The position numbers and the translations under genes were made by a program. A stretch of DNA of 64,000 nucleotides from Paraphoma chrysanthemicola (lineage: Eukaryota; Ascomycota; Dothideomycetes; Pleosporales; Phaeosphaeriaceae): positions 186,001 to 250,000 of the forward strand of contig JAGMWG010000015.1 in assembly GCA_020744225.1 (NCBI GenBank), given 5' to 3'. Shown here one piece after another: positions 32,579 through 43,259 of the stretch. The stretch's first letter is position 1; each line of letters begins with the position of its first letter. Under the pieces are notes generated by a model. It did no database searches. It saw only the letters and a program-made list of their open reading frames with translations, and had not been told where the DNA came from.

Positions 32579-34321
32579 TCAGTCTGCCTCAATGATCTCA
32601 GCGCTCTCCCACAGTCGGCGACAGATATCCTCGGCCTCGTTGCGGCTCTGCGCGTGGTCGCTCTCGAAACTCTGTCTGCCTTCGACGTCACCATCGTCGC
32701 GCCTGCTCCTAGGGCGACTGTGCGCACCATCAAAGCTGACTCGTGCAGACCTCCGTGAGCTTGCCCCATCCGTTTCAATCCCCGCCTCATTGAAACTTGT
32801 GCTCAGGCTGCTGCCACCGTGCGCAGAGCCGTTGGAACCTGCAGTCTTCGAGATGCGCGTCTTGCGCGACATACCAGGCATTTGCTGGATGCGCAAGACC
32901 GAGTCCGCAAGTGGGTTGCGGTATCGTCGCACGACCCTGTATTCAACAGCAACGTGGTTGAACTGCTGCTGCAAGCGCGGGTCGAGTCGTCCTTCGCCGT
33001 TTGCGTTGTAGTGTATGCCTGACTGAAGGAACGTTGGACCCCCCGTCCGGGGAAGTGTAACTGGCACCAGCTTCTGCGGTTCAATGTTTGACGAAGCGCG
33101 CTGCAGCATGAGCTTCTGCTGAGTGCGCGACGGGGGCAGATTGGTGGTGGGCGTGGTTGCGCCCGAGCGTGAAGGAGTGCGGTTGGGCGTGTCTGCTCCG
33201 CTGACGTTTGGCATCGACTTGTTTCGCTTGCTCTGGTCGAGCTCGCTGCCCTGAGCTTTCGGGGACTTGCGCGAGCTCATGTAGCCGCCGTCGTGGGGCG
33301 TGCCAGCCGAGCCGTCGCCGTCCATGAAGCGCGAGACCAGATCCTTCCCTGGAGTGTCCACAAGGGTAGAGCCAGCGCTATGGCTCAGGAGTGTAGGATG
33401 GCGTTCGGAGGTGCCTACAGACGCGGCGATGGACGTGGTCTGGGGCGGGACGGTGTGAGAGGCGCTGCGCTGAAGGAGGCGTGAAGTGATCATGTCGGCG
33501 TCGGGCGGGCGAGAGTGGTGAGAGGGGCCTCCGTTCTTTGCTGCTGGGGCGCGTGTTCGGTCAGGTAGTGTGTTTGTTGCTTGTGTAGGGGGCGCGCGGC
33601 CTGCACCCGTCTGCGGCGGCTCGCCTCTGTTGTTCTCCATGTTCCTCTCGGCCAGTTTGTGCTGCGCGTCGAGGATGACCGAGTTGGAGCGCGTGTTGGA
33701 TCGTGTCGTGGTGGGCGACTGCGAGGCGCTCTCCTCTGTCCAGCCGTCGTCACCGGCCTCTTCTTCGTCTTCGTCGCCCACGTCAAAATGCACGCTTGGT
33801 TGAGCTTCTGGCGAGGCCTGCCGGGACCGCGGGTGCGCGAGCGACTTCTTGGGCGGTGCTATCTCGCTGCGTGACGACTTCAGCGCGTGCTTTGCCTGGC
33901 CCTGTCGCGCCAGATGGCCGCTCGAGTGGTTCTTGCGCAGATGGACCTGCGTGGTCGCCTGGTTAGCAGCCCGGACTATGCCGCCCGACGAAGCATTGCG
34001 CTTGAAGCTCGGGCGGGGGCTGCTGGGCGCGGACACGGAGTTGCCAGACTGCGAGCGGCGGTGGTGTCGCGCCTCCTTGTCGGCGGCCTGCTGGGCCTGC
34101 TGCATCTGCTGGGCGGCCTTGTTGAGCTTGTTCAGATTCTTGCCAAAGGACGTGTTCCTCTGCACGCGCTGGCCGACGACATGATGGCGCTGGGCCTTGT
34201 GCTGCGCGGGTTTGTGGTGCGTCTCGGACGGCGACTGCGACACATGCGACTGCGAAGACGACTGACGGGCCATGGCGGTCGGCCGTTTGGGCCGCGAATG
34301 AGCATCGTCGGCAGACGCCAT
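32579..34321 (-). CDS. tco89: Probable TORC1 subunit TCO89-like protein
   Basis: An intronless 580-residue frame from ATG 34321. The N-terminus PKRPTAMARQSSS leads to RNTSFGKNLNKLNKAA near residue 55, then HLRKNHSSGHLARQ, a succession of short basic blocks of the kind found in filamentous-fungal TCO89 domain proteins. The rest is mostly disordered and Ser-rich with an acidic patch (DEDEEEAGDDGW). The C-terminal third has a more ordered segment (QQQFNHVAVEYRVVRRY and NEAEDICRRLWESAEII). In yeast Tco89 is a TORC1 subunit at the vacuole and links TORC1 to cell-wall integrity. The assignment rests on motif recall and architecture. Conservation at both ends argues that the frame is complete. Confidence 0.62.
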   Translation of the reverse strand: MASADDAHSRPKRPTAMARQSSSQSHVSQSPSETHHKPAQHKAQRHHVVGQRVQRNTSFGKNLNKLNKAAQQMQQAQQAADKEARHHRRSQSGNSVSAPSSPRPSFKRNASSGGIVRAANQATTQVHLRKNHSSGHLARQGQAKHALKSSRSEIAPPKKSLAHPRSRQASPEAQPSVHFDVGDEDEEEAGDDGWTEESASQSPTTTRSNTRSNSVILDAQHKLAERNMENNRGEPPQTGAGRAPPTQATNTLPDRTRAPAAKNGGPSHHSRPPDADMITSRLLQRSASHTVPPQTTSIAASVGTSERHPTLLSHSAGSTLVDTPGKDLVSRFMDGDGSAGTPHDGGYMSSRKSPKAQGSELDQSKRNKSMPNVSGADTPNRTPSRSGATTPTTNLPPSRTQQKLMLQRASSNIEPQKLVPVTLPRTGGPTFLQSGIHYNANGEGRLDPRLQQQFNHVAVEYRVVRRYRNPLADSVLRIQQMPGMSRKTRISKTAGSNGSAHGGSSLSTSFNEAGIETDGASSRRSARVSFDGAHSRPRSRRDDGDVEGRQSFESDHAQSRNEAEDICRRLWESAEIIEAD

Positions 34322-35171
34322 GCTTACTTTTTGCCTCTGCGGCTGCGCTGCGTCTGCGAGGTGGAGATGTCGTCGACAGGCCGCCTGTTTGGCTGTCGCG
34401 TCTGCAGAAAGCGCTGGTGGTCAACGAGTCGGGCGCGGGCGGGCGAGGGCCGGCGTGGAGTCTCGTTTGCGCTGGCAGCGGCTTCAGCGGGCAGCCATGG
34501 GCTCAATTGCGGACGTTGCAGCGATGGACGTGGTACAGTGTATGCCACGTTGGGCCCAATGACATGGTGGAGGTGCATCGACAAATCACCGCAAAGAGCA
34601 GGCGGTGAGCGAACAAGCTGCAGCCGAGACGTTTTCGGCTGACCGCGGGCCGCTTCTCTAGCTTGTTACACATGCGGATGCTACGCTGTACACGCCTGAA
34701 CCATCCCCTTTCCCAATGATTGTACAATCTTTAGACCAGATCGGCTACTTGCATTCATATCAAAGGTGCGTGGAGATCTGAAATATCTAGAAAATCGAAG
34801 GGCTGTCAGGGAGGTGCTTGATAGCCCTCGGGCCGTGGGAGCTGGATAAAGCTTATCACGAGGAGGGACGCCTGCACAAACTTGCAACCCAAGAAGCAAC
34901 TGAGGCATCTGCAAATGGCGTTTGGACGACTCAATCTGAAACTACCCTCTCTCTCTCTCGCCGGCGATTAAATTGTAGCTATGAAAAGGAACCCCCGTGC
35001 GTGAAATACTAGGGTTCAGCTGTGCCTCTTCTAAGTATATCTCCAACAAGGACGTCTGACAACCTGGCCTGACATCATACCAACATGGACTGATATCTTT
35101 GGGTCAAATCTATTGCAGTATATTTGTTGTCCTATTCCTGCACCAGTTGAGTTCTACACCCCAGCCTCAAA
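34322..35171. other. Intergenic, upstream of the TCO89-like gene
   Basis: The left part is GC-rich, with long antisense-type frames that I treat as chance. From about 34.7 kb the composition becomes AT-richer and a CT-repeat tract lies near 34951-34962. No gene supported. Confidence 0.4.
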
Positions 35172-35363
35172 ATGCCACAAAGTCAGTGCTTAAACGACCT
35201 ACCGAAAGAGCTGCTGCGCGAAATATCTGGGAATCTACCATGTCAGTCTGCGCTAGACTTCCTTCTGACCTGCCTCCACATGTACCTCATCTGCGCGGAT
35301 CGAAAAAGGCGTTCTGGGATTAGTACTAGACCCGAACCATGCGTTTGGTGCTCGCAAGAGTGA
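35172..35363 (+). pseudogene. Truncated F-box protein fragment
   Basis: A 63-codon frame from ATG 35172 encodes LNDLPKELLREISGNLP and SALDFLLTCLHMYLICADR, a recognisable F-box start (LPxELLxxIxxxLP plus a following helix). The chain then stops where F-box proteins normally continue for several hundred residues, and the following 800 bp has no long frame. Most likely the 5' remnant of a decayed F-box gene, though a short expressed F-box peptide is not excluded. Confidence 0.4.
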
Positions 35364-36124
35364 ATGGAAAGCAAGGAGATAGATATATACACGACACGCT
35401 TTGCTGTGCAGAACACACCGATACAACACTTCCCTTTAGTTTGCCGAGGCTATTGTTAGATACTATCATATATAGTAGTAGGAGTCGACGTGCTTCCAGG
35501 GTGCGCGCAGTCGAAGGGCAAACCGAAATTGTGTCAACTATTAGGCATACAGGACTTGCAATGCCTGTTGTAATGGGTCACCGTTGACGAGCACAACCTT
35601 GTTGTTGGCATCGAGAGAGCATAGCAAAGAGAGTGTGTTTCTGGCATATATGGCGAGTGTTCTTCTGCCTGAAGCTCTTGCTCTAGCAACTCAAATTAAC
35701 ATGCGTAAGTCTTAGGTCCGAAGTCGTGTATCGGAACTTTTCGACGTCAAAAAGTCTCTGGACGGGAACAGTAAGATGATCGTGCAGGACTTGAATAATG
35801 ATGTTAGCATGCTGCAATTAGAAAAGTTATCGGAACTCTTCTGATTCGCGATCTGGTTCCCACTCCCATTTTGCATGGTGCGACAGATTTACTAATTTCT
35901 CGTCTTCAATGTCTATGTTGTATTACTTGATGCAGTGAACGATCTTGCAGACGATTGCCTTGAGCATTCTCCCTCCGGCGCACAGAGAGTTTCTCGAAGC
36001 GGCTTTAGTTGCGAAATTGTGCTCGTACAGAATATATGAGATCATAGACATACTATTCAGTATCCGCTGTGGTTTGATTCTTCGTGTCGACGTCTTTGGC
36101 GATTATTTGCGCTGTCAGCCTTTC

Positions 36125-36560
36125 TTAGAGACGATAGAACCTGCCGCATCCGATGCTCAAGCCGCGCACAAAGTTTTCCCTGGAATATTTAGGGGGTGTT
36201 CTCTTGCCATCTTCATTAATAGCATATAAGAACTCCTCAGTTAGCTCAGGGTAGCCAGCGCGGTACTCGTAGTATGAGGGATAGCGAGGGTCGGTGGCAG
36301 GGAATGGAGTCATTGTGGCCTGCAATTAAGCCTAAAAGAAAAGAAATCTTCGAGGGACTTCTCTAGACATACTGTCGTCGTTGCTCAAGTAGGCAATGCT
36401 TGCAGTACAGCTGCGGCAGGTGAGTAGAGTCAAAGATCGTAGCAAGGTCTAGACGAGCGGCGTCGAAGCGAGAGCGCAGATGCTTTGTTGTAGTCAGTCA
36501 GAAGAGCGCGTGGCGGTCGCTGGGATGATGCGGTCGTCACGGAGGAAGAGGAAGAACATG
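36125..36560 (-). pseudogene. Exon-like fragments of a decayed gene
   Basis: On the minus strand, 36313-36125 encodes a protein-like segment (MTPFPATDPRYPSYYEYR, then a Glu-rich stretch, ending CGRFYRL) preceded by a CTTAAT branch-like element and a TTGCAG acceptor. Upstream, about 36480-36375 encodes LDLATIFDSTHLPQLYCKHC before GTATGT. I could not find a splice choice that keeps a single frame through both parts, so either an intron is missed or the gene is damaged. No family recognised. Confidence 0.3.
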
Positions 36561-37120
36561 CAGGTGTGGTTAGTAGTTTGCGTAGCCCATATCGGGTCAA
36601 ATCGACCCCCGTCCATGGGAGTGTGCGCTATATCGAAACCCCCGGAACTGCGGCCTGAATGTATTCAGAGGATTCAATCCCGCGCAGGCACTCAGCAATA
36701 ACACGCCATGACGTATTTTAGTCTTGAACGCGACAAGGCTAAGCCGGGCTTGACGGACATGCCTGTATAGCTGTACAAAAGTATCAGCATTCCGCGTAGC
36801 AAGACAGGCAACGAGAAAGGATTTAGAAGATCTTGAATTCAAATGCTATAACCCTTGGAAGCGCAGTCCACAATTATGACATGTCAAGGCCAATAAGCAG
36901 ATTAGTTGAAATTATCCCTTGTTACCTTCGTCAGTCAAAGCCATTCGATTCTTCCTGTGTTATATAACAGTCCAACTCGCTCCAGGGAAAGCACGTGCAC
37001 ACCAAGTTATGCAGTCAGGACATCAGTGTGTTACATAACTTGATACGTTGCTCGAGTTATCCTCGCCAGGGAGAAGCCCTTATGCTCAGATGGAATTGTG
37101 GTGTCTCCTCTCGCTAAGTC

Positions 37121-37206
37121 CTACTCATCCTCGAAGTCACCATCTTCATCAAACTCCTCTTCTTCATTAGCTTCATCTTCCCCATCAGCAGCACTTTCAT
37201 GATCTA
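37121..37206 (-). other. Acidic C-terminal tail remnant
   Basis: Minus-strand codons give a strongly acidic tail, ESAADGEDEANEEEEF followed by DEDGDFEDE and a stop, directly downstream of a TTTACTAG acceptor-like site. It resembles the last exon of a gene with an acidic end, but no upstream exon can be joined. Possibly part of a decayed gene. Confidence 0.3.
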
Positions 37207-38105
37207 GTAAAGCTTATATTCGGGAAAGCTACTTCTAGAACAGCCGCGTTGTTGCAGCCACACCCCAGAGCGCCGTGTGCTATTTCTCGTTAAAGCCTCA
37301 TCGCTGAACTTCGCCTGGGAACAAGGTGTGAAATGCAGAAGATAGTGAAAGAGCGTTAGGATAGTCGGTACATGCCTTCCACAGTTCTAACAAGTTTGAG
37401 GTGCGACAATGCAGCTGCACTTTCTTTATCTGGTCGACTGCCTTCCTGTTCAATGTTCGACCATCCCATCATCTTGCAGCTTTGTGACGCTTTCGTGCGC
37501 AAACTCCTACTGAACATCGTAATAAGATCTGTCTCGATGCAGTTTCCATTGTTTCGGCGCTCTGGAAGCTGTTTTCTGTATATGTTAGGTAGAGCACGAG
37601 GAGAAAGGTGACGCGCGGTGTGCCTTTAAAAGGGTAGAAGTCAAGAATGCAAAATCCACTCCTAGACATAATGAAGCTGAGAGGCAAGCTACAACGCGCC
37701 TCTATTCTATGCAATCTTGCATAATAAACTAATGGTCAGATTGTTGATGAATCGCGTGGGTAATTTACTACTTCACCGGCCTACCCAGCATCAGTCTGGT
37801 AGCCGCCTCACTGAAGCGTTAGTAACGCGCGTAGAACGCCACATGGTTACTCAGTTTTTATTCGCTGAATGCAAGATCGGCTATAAGTTTAGTGATCGAG
37901 ATTGTTGGTAGAGAGTTCGACTCGAACGTTAACGAGTGTGGTGAAGTGGGGTATGCACCGGACCTCGGCTGCTTGCGCTTACCCCTAGCTGAAGCGTCGC
38001 CACGAAGAGAAGGCCAGTACTGCCTCTCCATCATTGCATTCTTTCAAGTTCTTCGACATAATTACGACACAGACAACGAGTAGTCAGAGATCAGCCGTAT
38101 TCGAG

Positions 38106-39530
38106 ATGGCGAAGAACAATTATCCAGCATACGTGCTTGGTGTCGGTTTGACTAAGTTCATCAAACCTCGGAAGGAACGATCGTATCCTGAGATGGGATA
38201 CGAAGCAGGCGTGAAAGCAATGCTTGATGCTCAAATCAATTACGACGATGTCGAAACTGGAGTTGCCTGCTATTGCTATGGCGACACTACAAGTGGCCAG
38301 CGTATCTTCTACCAGTTTGGTATGAGCACGTACGTTCCTTGCACCAAATGTTCAGTGCGTGCACTAATCTATAGAAGGATACCCATCTACAACACCAATA
38401 ATGCTTGCGCGACCGGTTCTACAGGACTCCACCTGGCACGCACCTTGATTAAGAATGGCGCCGTCGATTGTGCCCTCGTCATTGGCTTCGAGCAAATGCA
38501 GCCAGGCTCAATCAAGAGCGCCTGGTCGGACCGGCCATCTCCCATGGGTCTTTCCATGCGCATGATGGCCGACACACGCGGGATTAGCAACTCACCACCG
38601 AATGCGCAGTACTTTGCCAACGCAGGTCTTGAGTATATGGAGAAGCATGGAGCAGAAGCGCGAGACTTTGCCGAGATTGCCAGAATCAGTCATCTTCACA
38701 GCTCCAAGAACCCTTACGCGCAGTTCAGGGATGTATATACACTCGAACAGATCGAGAAAGCGCCCATGATTCATTACCCATTGACCAAGCTGCAGTGCAG
38801 CCCTACCAGCGACGGAGCTGGCGCGGCCGTCATTGTAAGCCAAAAGTTTCTGGATGAGCGACCTCACCTCAAAAGCCAGGCTATCCTTATCGCGGGACAA
38901 TCTTTGATGACGGATTCGCCTCAACTGTACTCGAAGTCAAGCATGGATCTTGTGGGTTACGATATGACCAAACGTGCTGCACAAGTCGCATTGAAGGAGG
39001 CCGGTGTGAATGCCAAAGACGTCAAGGTCGCGGAGGTTCATGATTGCTTCTCCGCAAATGAACTCATTCTCCTGGAAGGACTCGGATTCAGCGAACCCGG
39101 AAAGGCACACATCATGGTTCGAAACGGTGACATAACCTATGGTGGTAAAGGCCCAGTCATCAATCCCTCGGGTGGTCTCATTAGCAAAGGCCATCCTCTT
39201 GGTGCCACGGGTCTCGCCCAATGCGCAGAACTTACCTGGCAACTTCGTGGATGGGCAAACAATAGGCTCGTTGGTGATGCAGATGTCGCGCTGCAGCACA
39301 ATCTTGGCTTGGGCGGCGCGGTGGTGGTTAATGTCTATAAGCGTGCGGATGGAAAGAAGAACGTTGAGATGAGCGACGAGGAAGTCAAGAAGGCCAGTCA
39401 GTTTGATTACAACCCAGCTGTGGAAGCACGATATGTGACAAAGGAAGAAGGAGAGAAAGTGAGGAGCAAGTTGGTTCGAAACGAGTATGCGCTCGGTGAC
39501 ACGTTGGAAAAGATTCAGGCTCGATTATAA
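38106..39530 (+). CDS. SCP-X type thiolase (peroxisomal acyltransferase)
   Basis: Exons 38106-38329 and 38375-39530; 459 residues. The 45-bp intron (GTACGT, CACTAAT branch, TATAG) is in frame, so it would insert 15 codons if missed; removal gives GMSTRIPIYNTNNACATG. Cys86 in NNACATGSTG is the acyl-accepting cysteine, and SKGHPLGATGLAQ supplies the second catalytic set. LQCSPTSDGAGA is the family block distinguishing SCP2-type thiolases. The C-terminus ARL fits a PTS1 peroxisomal signal. Unlike animal SCP-X there is no fused SCP2 lipid-transfer domain. Likely reaction: cleavage of branched or sterol-side-chain 3-ketoacyl-CoA in peroxisomes. Confidence 0.88.
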   Translation: MAKNNYPAYVLGVGLTKFIKPRKERSYPEMGYEAGVKAMLDAQINYDDVETGVACYCYGDTTSGQRIFYQFGMSTYVPCTKCSVRALIYRRIPIYNTNNACATGSTGLHLARTLIKNGAVDCALVIGFEQMQPGSIKSAWSDRPSPMGLSMRMMADTRGISNSPPNAQYFANAGLEYMEKHGAEARDFAEIARISHLHSSKNPYAQFRDVYTLEQIEKAPMIHYPLTKLQCSPTSDGAGAAVIVSQKFLDERPHLKSQAILIAGQSLMTDSPQLYSKSSMDLVGYDMTKRAAQVALKEAGVNAKDVKVAEVHDCFSANELILLEGLGFSEPGKAHIMVRNGDITYGGKGPVINPSGGLISKGHPLGATGLAQCAELTWQLRGWANNRLVGDADVALQHNLGLGGAVVVNVYKRADGKKNVEMSDEEVKKASQFDYNPAVEARYVTKEEGEKVRSKLVRNEYALGDTLEKIQARL

Positions 39531-39623
39531 GCCGTATGAGCAATCTGGAATTTGGTCCTTTTAAGCCAAACAATCCCAACCTAGTCACAAAAGGAAATTT
39601 CATCAATCGTCATCTTACTCTCG

Positions 39624-40976
39624 TCAATGTGCATGGGCACATCCACAACCCTTCCCGCTCGAGCCAACCCTCTTCTTCCAGCTCCACGTCATTTCGGGAC
39701 TCGTCGTCATCTTCTGCATCTCGCGTACATCTCCATCTCTGAACCCTTTGTCAAGCATGCTCAGCTCAACACTAAGTCTCGCATACTTCATTGCTTCCCA
39801 CTTCTTGCCAAAGCTGCTGTACACCTCGGCAGCATACTTGTAGGCCGTTGCAAGACTTGCATCCAACCGTTCTTGCTCATACAGTGAAACGAGCAGCTCC
39901 GCCACCTCTGGCGTAGCTCTTGACGAAGGTGTCCAGTTGTCTAATATCCGTGCAAGCTCGGTGATCTGATAAAGCCTGCTGTCCGATTCAGCAGTCAGAC
40001 TTGGGTTCGCCGTACAGGCCGAACATGAGCATTTGAAGCCCCAGCTCTTCTCCAAACGTTTCATTCTCGTTTTACGGTCTTTCTCGTTGTCGATGTATGT
40101 AATGGTAATCTCTTCGCCAGGGTGAATCTCCCTAATTGCATGGACGAAGTGGGTCATCATTTGCTCATCCCAGAAGTATGCCGCGTTGGGCCGACAATCA
40201 TGGTTCAGCATCGCAATCTCAGGAAACAGAGCTTGCTGACTGATGCCGTCAATGGTGACGTCGAAGTTGTTGGTGTTGATTCTGTCATCCACTGGGTCGT
40301 CGTCGAAGTGGCCCATCAGCGCCCAGAAGCGCGACTGCGAGTCTGATGGAAGAGTTTCGACAGCGCGATACAGTAAAGCAAGGCGCTCGGCGTTGTCGAG
40401 AGACCAGGAGTCGGTGTCAGTGATAAGAATGGGTGTCGAGGCGAAGATTTGATCGCCGCGGTGCAGAGTCTTGTTGGCGACAAGTCCTCGGCCCTTTCCA
40501 GGAAAGTCATGCTGCTCAAAAGGCGGATTATCAAACTTGTTGATGTTCTCCAGTACGCTTGGTGTCGTGAATGCTGGCTTTTCTAGCATGGCCCATGCGA
40601 AAGCCTTTTGTGTCAGGATGGATATCCCTCGGCCTGATGCAAACCCTTCATGGCTAAATACACAGTACGGCTCTTCAGTCTTCTCGGTCGTGAAACACTC
40701 GGGCCAAAACGTCCATGGAAACTCAGGCGTTCTTGACGCCGTTACCCGAGAATCCTCTAAGCTCTGAGAGGTCTGAGATATGTTCGGCTGAAAGGATAGA
40801 GTATGAGGGGAGGAGGCAAAGGTGTCGAAAGTCTTGAGCTGGCATGAGCCATCCACGATTTTAGAGTCTGAGTCGCAGCTATCATGCAAGACGGATTGTT
40901 GGGTCACATCCTGAAATGTACTGCTTGACAGAGCGAGCGCTCCACCGAGGAAACTACAACTGAGTGCAGACCGCAT
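39624..40976 (-). CDS. SET domain protein with N-terminal signal sequence
   Basis: A single-exon 450-residue protein from ATG 40976, tail-to-tail with the thiolase (about 90 bp apart). The N-terminus MRSALSCSFLGGALALSSS looks like a signal peptide. The SET core runs from GKGRGLVANKTLHRGDQIF (about 160-180) through AMLNHDCRPNAAYFWD to GEEITITYID, the cofactor and lysine-access motifs. A post-SET-like CSCSAC follows, then a TPR-like helical C-terminus as in SMYD-type proteins. SET enzymes transfer methyl groups to lysine. A secretory signal on such an enzyme is unusual; targets and compartment are unknown. A Cys/His/Lys-rich end (GKGCGCAHAH) closes the chain. Confidence 0.82.
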   Translation of the reverse strand: MRSALSCSFLGGALALSSSTFQDVTQQSVLHDSCDSDSKIVDGSCQLKTFDTFASSPHTLSFQPNISQTSQSLEDSRVTASRTPEFPWTFWPECFTTEKTEEPYCVFSHEGFASGRGISILTQKAFAWAMLEKPAFTTPSVLENINKFDNPPFEQHDFPGKGRGLVANKTLHRGDQIFASTPILITDTDSWSLDNAERLALLYRAVETLPSDSQSRFWALMGHFDDDPVDDRINTNNFDVTIDGISQQALFPEIAMLNHDCRPNAAYFWDEQMMTHFVHAIREIHPGEEITITYIDNEKDRKTRMKRLEKSWGFKCSCSACTANPSLTAESDSRLYQITELARILDNWTPSSRATPEVAELLVSLYEQERLDASLATAYKYAAEVYSSFGKKWEAMKYARLSVELSMLDKGFRDGDVREMQKMTTSPEMTWSWKKRVGSSGKGCGCAHAH

Positions 40977-43259
40977 ATTGCCGAAAGTAGTGGGAGAATA
41001 ATGTGTTAGAGAGATATCGAGCGTAGCATAACATTCTGTAAAGACACCTTGGATGATATACGGCTGGCGAACAGACTAGTGCGGGAACTCTTGAAACGCG
41101 GGACCACGGCGAAGCGGACAGATGAAACGATTCTGCCAAACATCGCCCGTGTGTTTGAAACCCTGAAGCTGCTTCATTGCAACAGAACGAGTCTGACGAC
41201 GGATGGTAAAGTTGCAAATGCAAAATTTACGTGAGGCGCGTCCACTCGAAACTCTGTGTGAGTGACGGCGGGGCGACGACTGAGATGTAAATGTCCCACT
41301 TCTAGTGCTGCGTGCACCGCGACACATTACCAAAGCTTGCTATGCAGAATGCATCATTGGCAGATCGGCGAATCAAGTTTTGTATGCTGTTGGGTGATCG
41401 ATGGCTTGCGGGGCAGGGTGAAAGCGAGACGCGGATGTTGGGGGAAGACTGTGGCATCTGAGGTTGGAGACTGAAACAAGGCCCTGCTCGGCAAAGCTTG
41501 CCACTAATAATTCGGAGCACAGCCCGTGGCGGAACGCCTATCAGCACTACCACAACTCTTTGTATGCGTTTGCAGAAAATGCAGAAAGTGCAGCATGTAG
41601 ATCGCAATAGGTCTTACACTCATTGAAACATTTTGTGTTGTCGCCTTATTCTTGCAATGACGGGTTGATCATTCGGATTGTAGTGCCACTACCTAAGGTT
41701 ACACTTTTGCGACTGTCGAGTCCAAGGAGCAACCCAAGATATTCTTTGCTTAGCATGACGGGACGTCGGCCTACTCTTGCACAAGGTTGATTGAAAGAAT
41801 GGCCGAAGGGACTTGTTCGTAACATGCCAAAGAATGGAGGCATCAAGTCGCCACTGTTGGATCGCTGTGGGACTGTGATGCCGGCAGCTAAGTTTGCTCT
41901 CATATAACTTCAAAGGCCAGGTATGCAGGGGCAAAACATACACAATTTACATTGGCTTTGTTGCGAGGTTGGGCTGCCAGGCGTGATGAGAGTGCATTCC
42001 TACCTGATGGATAATTCAAGGTCGTTGGCTGCCTCCGGCGGTTGGACAAGAGAAATAACAGCACGCCACGGCACTGGCTTGCCGCAGCTTACACGGTGCG
42101 GGAGACAAAGCGCAAGCCACAGTTGTTGAGCTAATTTCGTCCTTGATTAAGGTAGAAAAGGCAATTGTACGACGGCAATTTCGGTGTTTTCATTGGCTGT
42201 ACGTTCCATGACCGTGCTTCGCGCTTCGCGCTTCTTCTGGAAGCCTAGCTTATCGTCTTGCTGACAAGCTGCGCGTTATGCACCTGTTGGGTGAAGTCAT
42301 GAGCTCATACACGCAGGCACTCGCGTGGTGCTGGTTGTGACCGCAGCAGGTGCCCGAAGGCTCAGGCCGCGTCAACGTAAGCTCGACGAAATGCGCGTAG
42401 ACGTGCTCCATGCAGTCTACGGCGTGGCCAAGCCTTCGCATAATTTCCAGAGGAGGAAGATATCTCACGGGCGCAATAATGGCTGGGTGCGGAGGGCACG
42501 CATCAAACAACGCGCTCAGTATGTCGCGTCTCGACAACAACGGTGGTGCGGACGTCGCGAGAGTAGGCGCAACGGAAGCAAAGTTCACTTCTCTGGGTCT
42601 GGCTGTAATACAGCGATCGCCCTTAATTCATCGATGAAGCATGCAACATGCAGCTCAAGCCGTTGACAACGTGTTGGAATCTTGGTACTGCGGACGAAGC
42701 GGCGCAAGAACGCTCCGAGTCCGATCAACGACTCCCGCTCCGCCTGCACCGCCTCTCCACCGTGACGCACTCAGGCAGCCCTTCTGGCGCCCCAATCATC
42801 GTCGTTGCTTTCAGCCTCGCGTCCCAGTCTGGCTCACCCTAAGCCATTCTCGGGCCATTATGCGATGTCCTGGAACCGCATGCTACACGACACGCTGCCA
42901 AGGATCGCCGACCGGTAGACGGGGCTTTGATCTGACATGATCGACTCGCGACTTCGACCGCTTTGGGAAGGCTTTCGTCTCCCCGTCCTCTCGTATTCTA
43001 CGCGTAGTCGCTGTGCCTCAGGAGGATCCTTTCGACTGCAGCGCCATGGAGAGATAAGTACGAGACCTAGTCGGGTCCGGTCAGATCTTGCTAGTTATAA
43101 GGCATCTGGTCTCACCCGTTGGAAGGACTTGTTCAAACCATACGCAAAGCCTACAGTCCGACCAATACGCTTCGCCTCGACCCCTACTTGCCGGCCATAC
43201 CGCAATAAGAGTTCTTCATCGAATTTTGTAAATCTTTGTTCAACCTTGCAAGCTGCAAA
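40977..43259. other. Intergenic region with one long unexplained frame
   Basis: Holds the promoters of the SET gene (left) and the RTA1 gene (right). Apart from the open minus-strand frame at 42250-42588, listed separately, no gene is seen. Confidence 0.4.
42250..42588 (-). other. Uncertain minus-strand open frame, exon-like
   Basis: 112 codons without a stop, starting only with GTG, preceded by a TTACAG acceptor-like site. The product has PPLLSRRDILSALFDACPPHP and LPPLEIMRRLGHAVDCMEH, which look more protein-like than the surrounding chance frames. I could not find an upstream exon with a start. It may be an exon of an unresolved gene or a remnant. Confidence 0.25.

Larger units (their letters stand above)
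35364..38105. other. Gene-poor, AT-richer, eroded region
   Basis: About 2.7 kb with many stops in all frames. Apart from the exon-like minus-strand pieces listed separately (36125-36560 and 37121-37206), no intact gene, terminal repeat or transposase motif is seen. Looks like decayed gene or element sequence between the F-box fragment and the thiolase gene. Confidence 0.4.

Noticed and set aside
33570..34642. Plus-strand frames of 77-251 codons opposite the TCO89-like gene
   Set aside because: Antisense shadows; no ATG context, domain or splice logic, and the minus-strand protein has recognisable motifs.
37890..37940. GGTAGAG and GTTCGACTCG, resembling tRNA parts
   Set aside because: Spacing does not allow a cloverleaf and no acceptor stem pairs.
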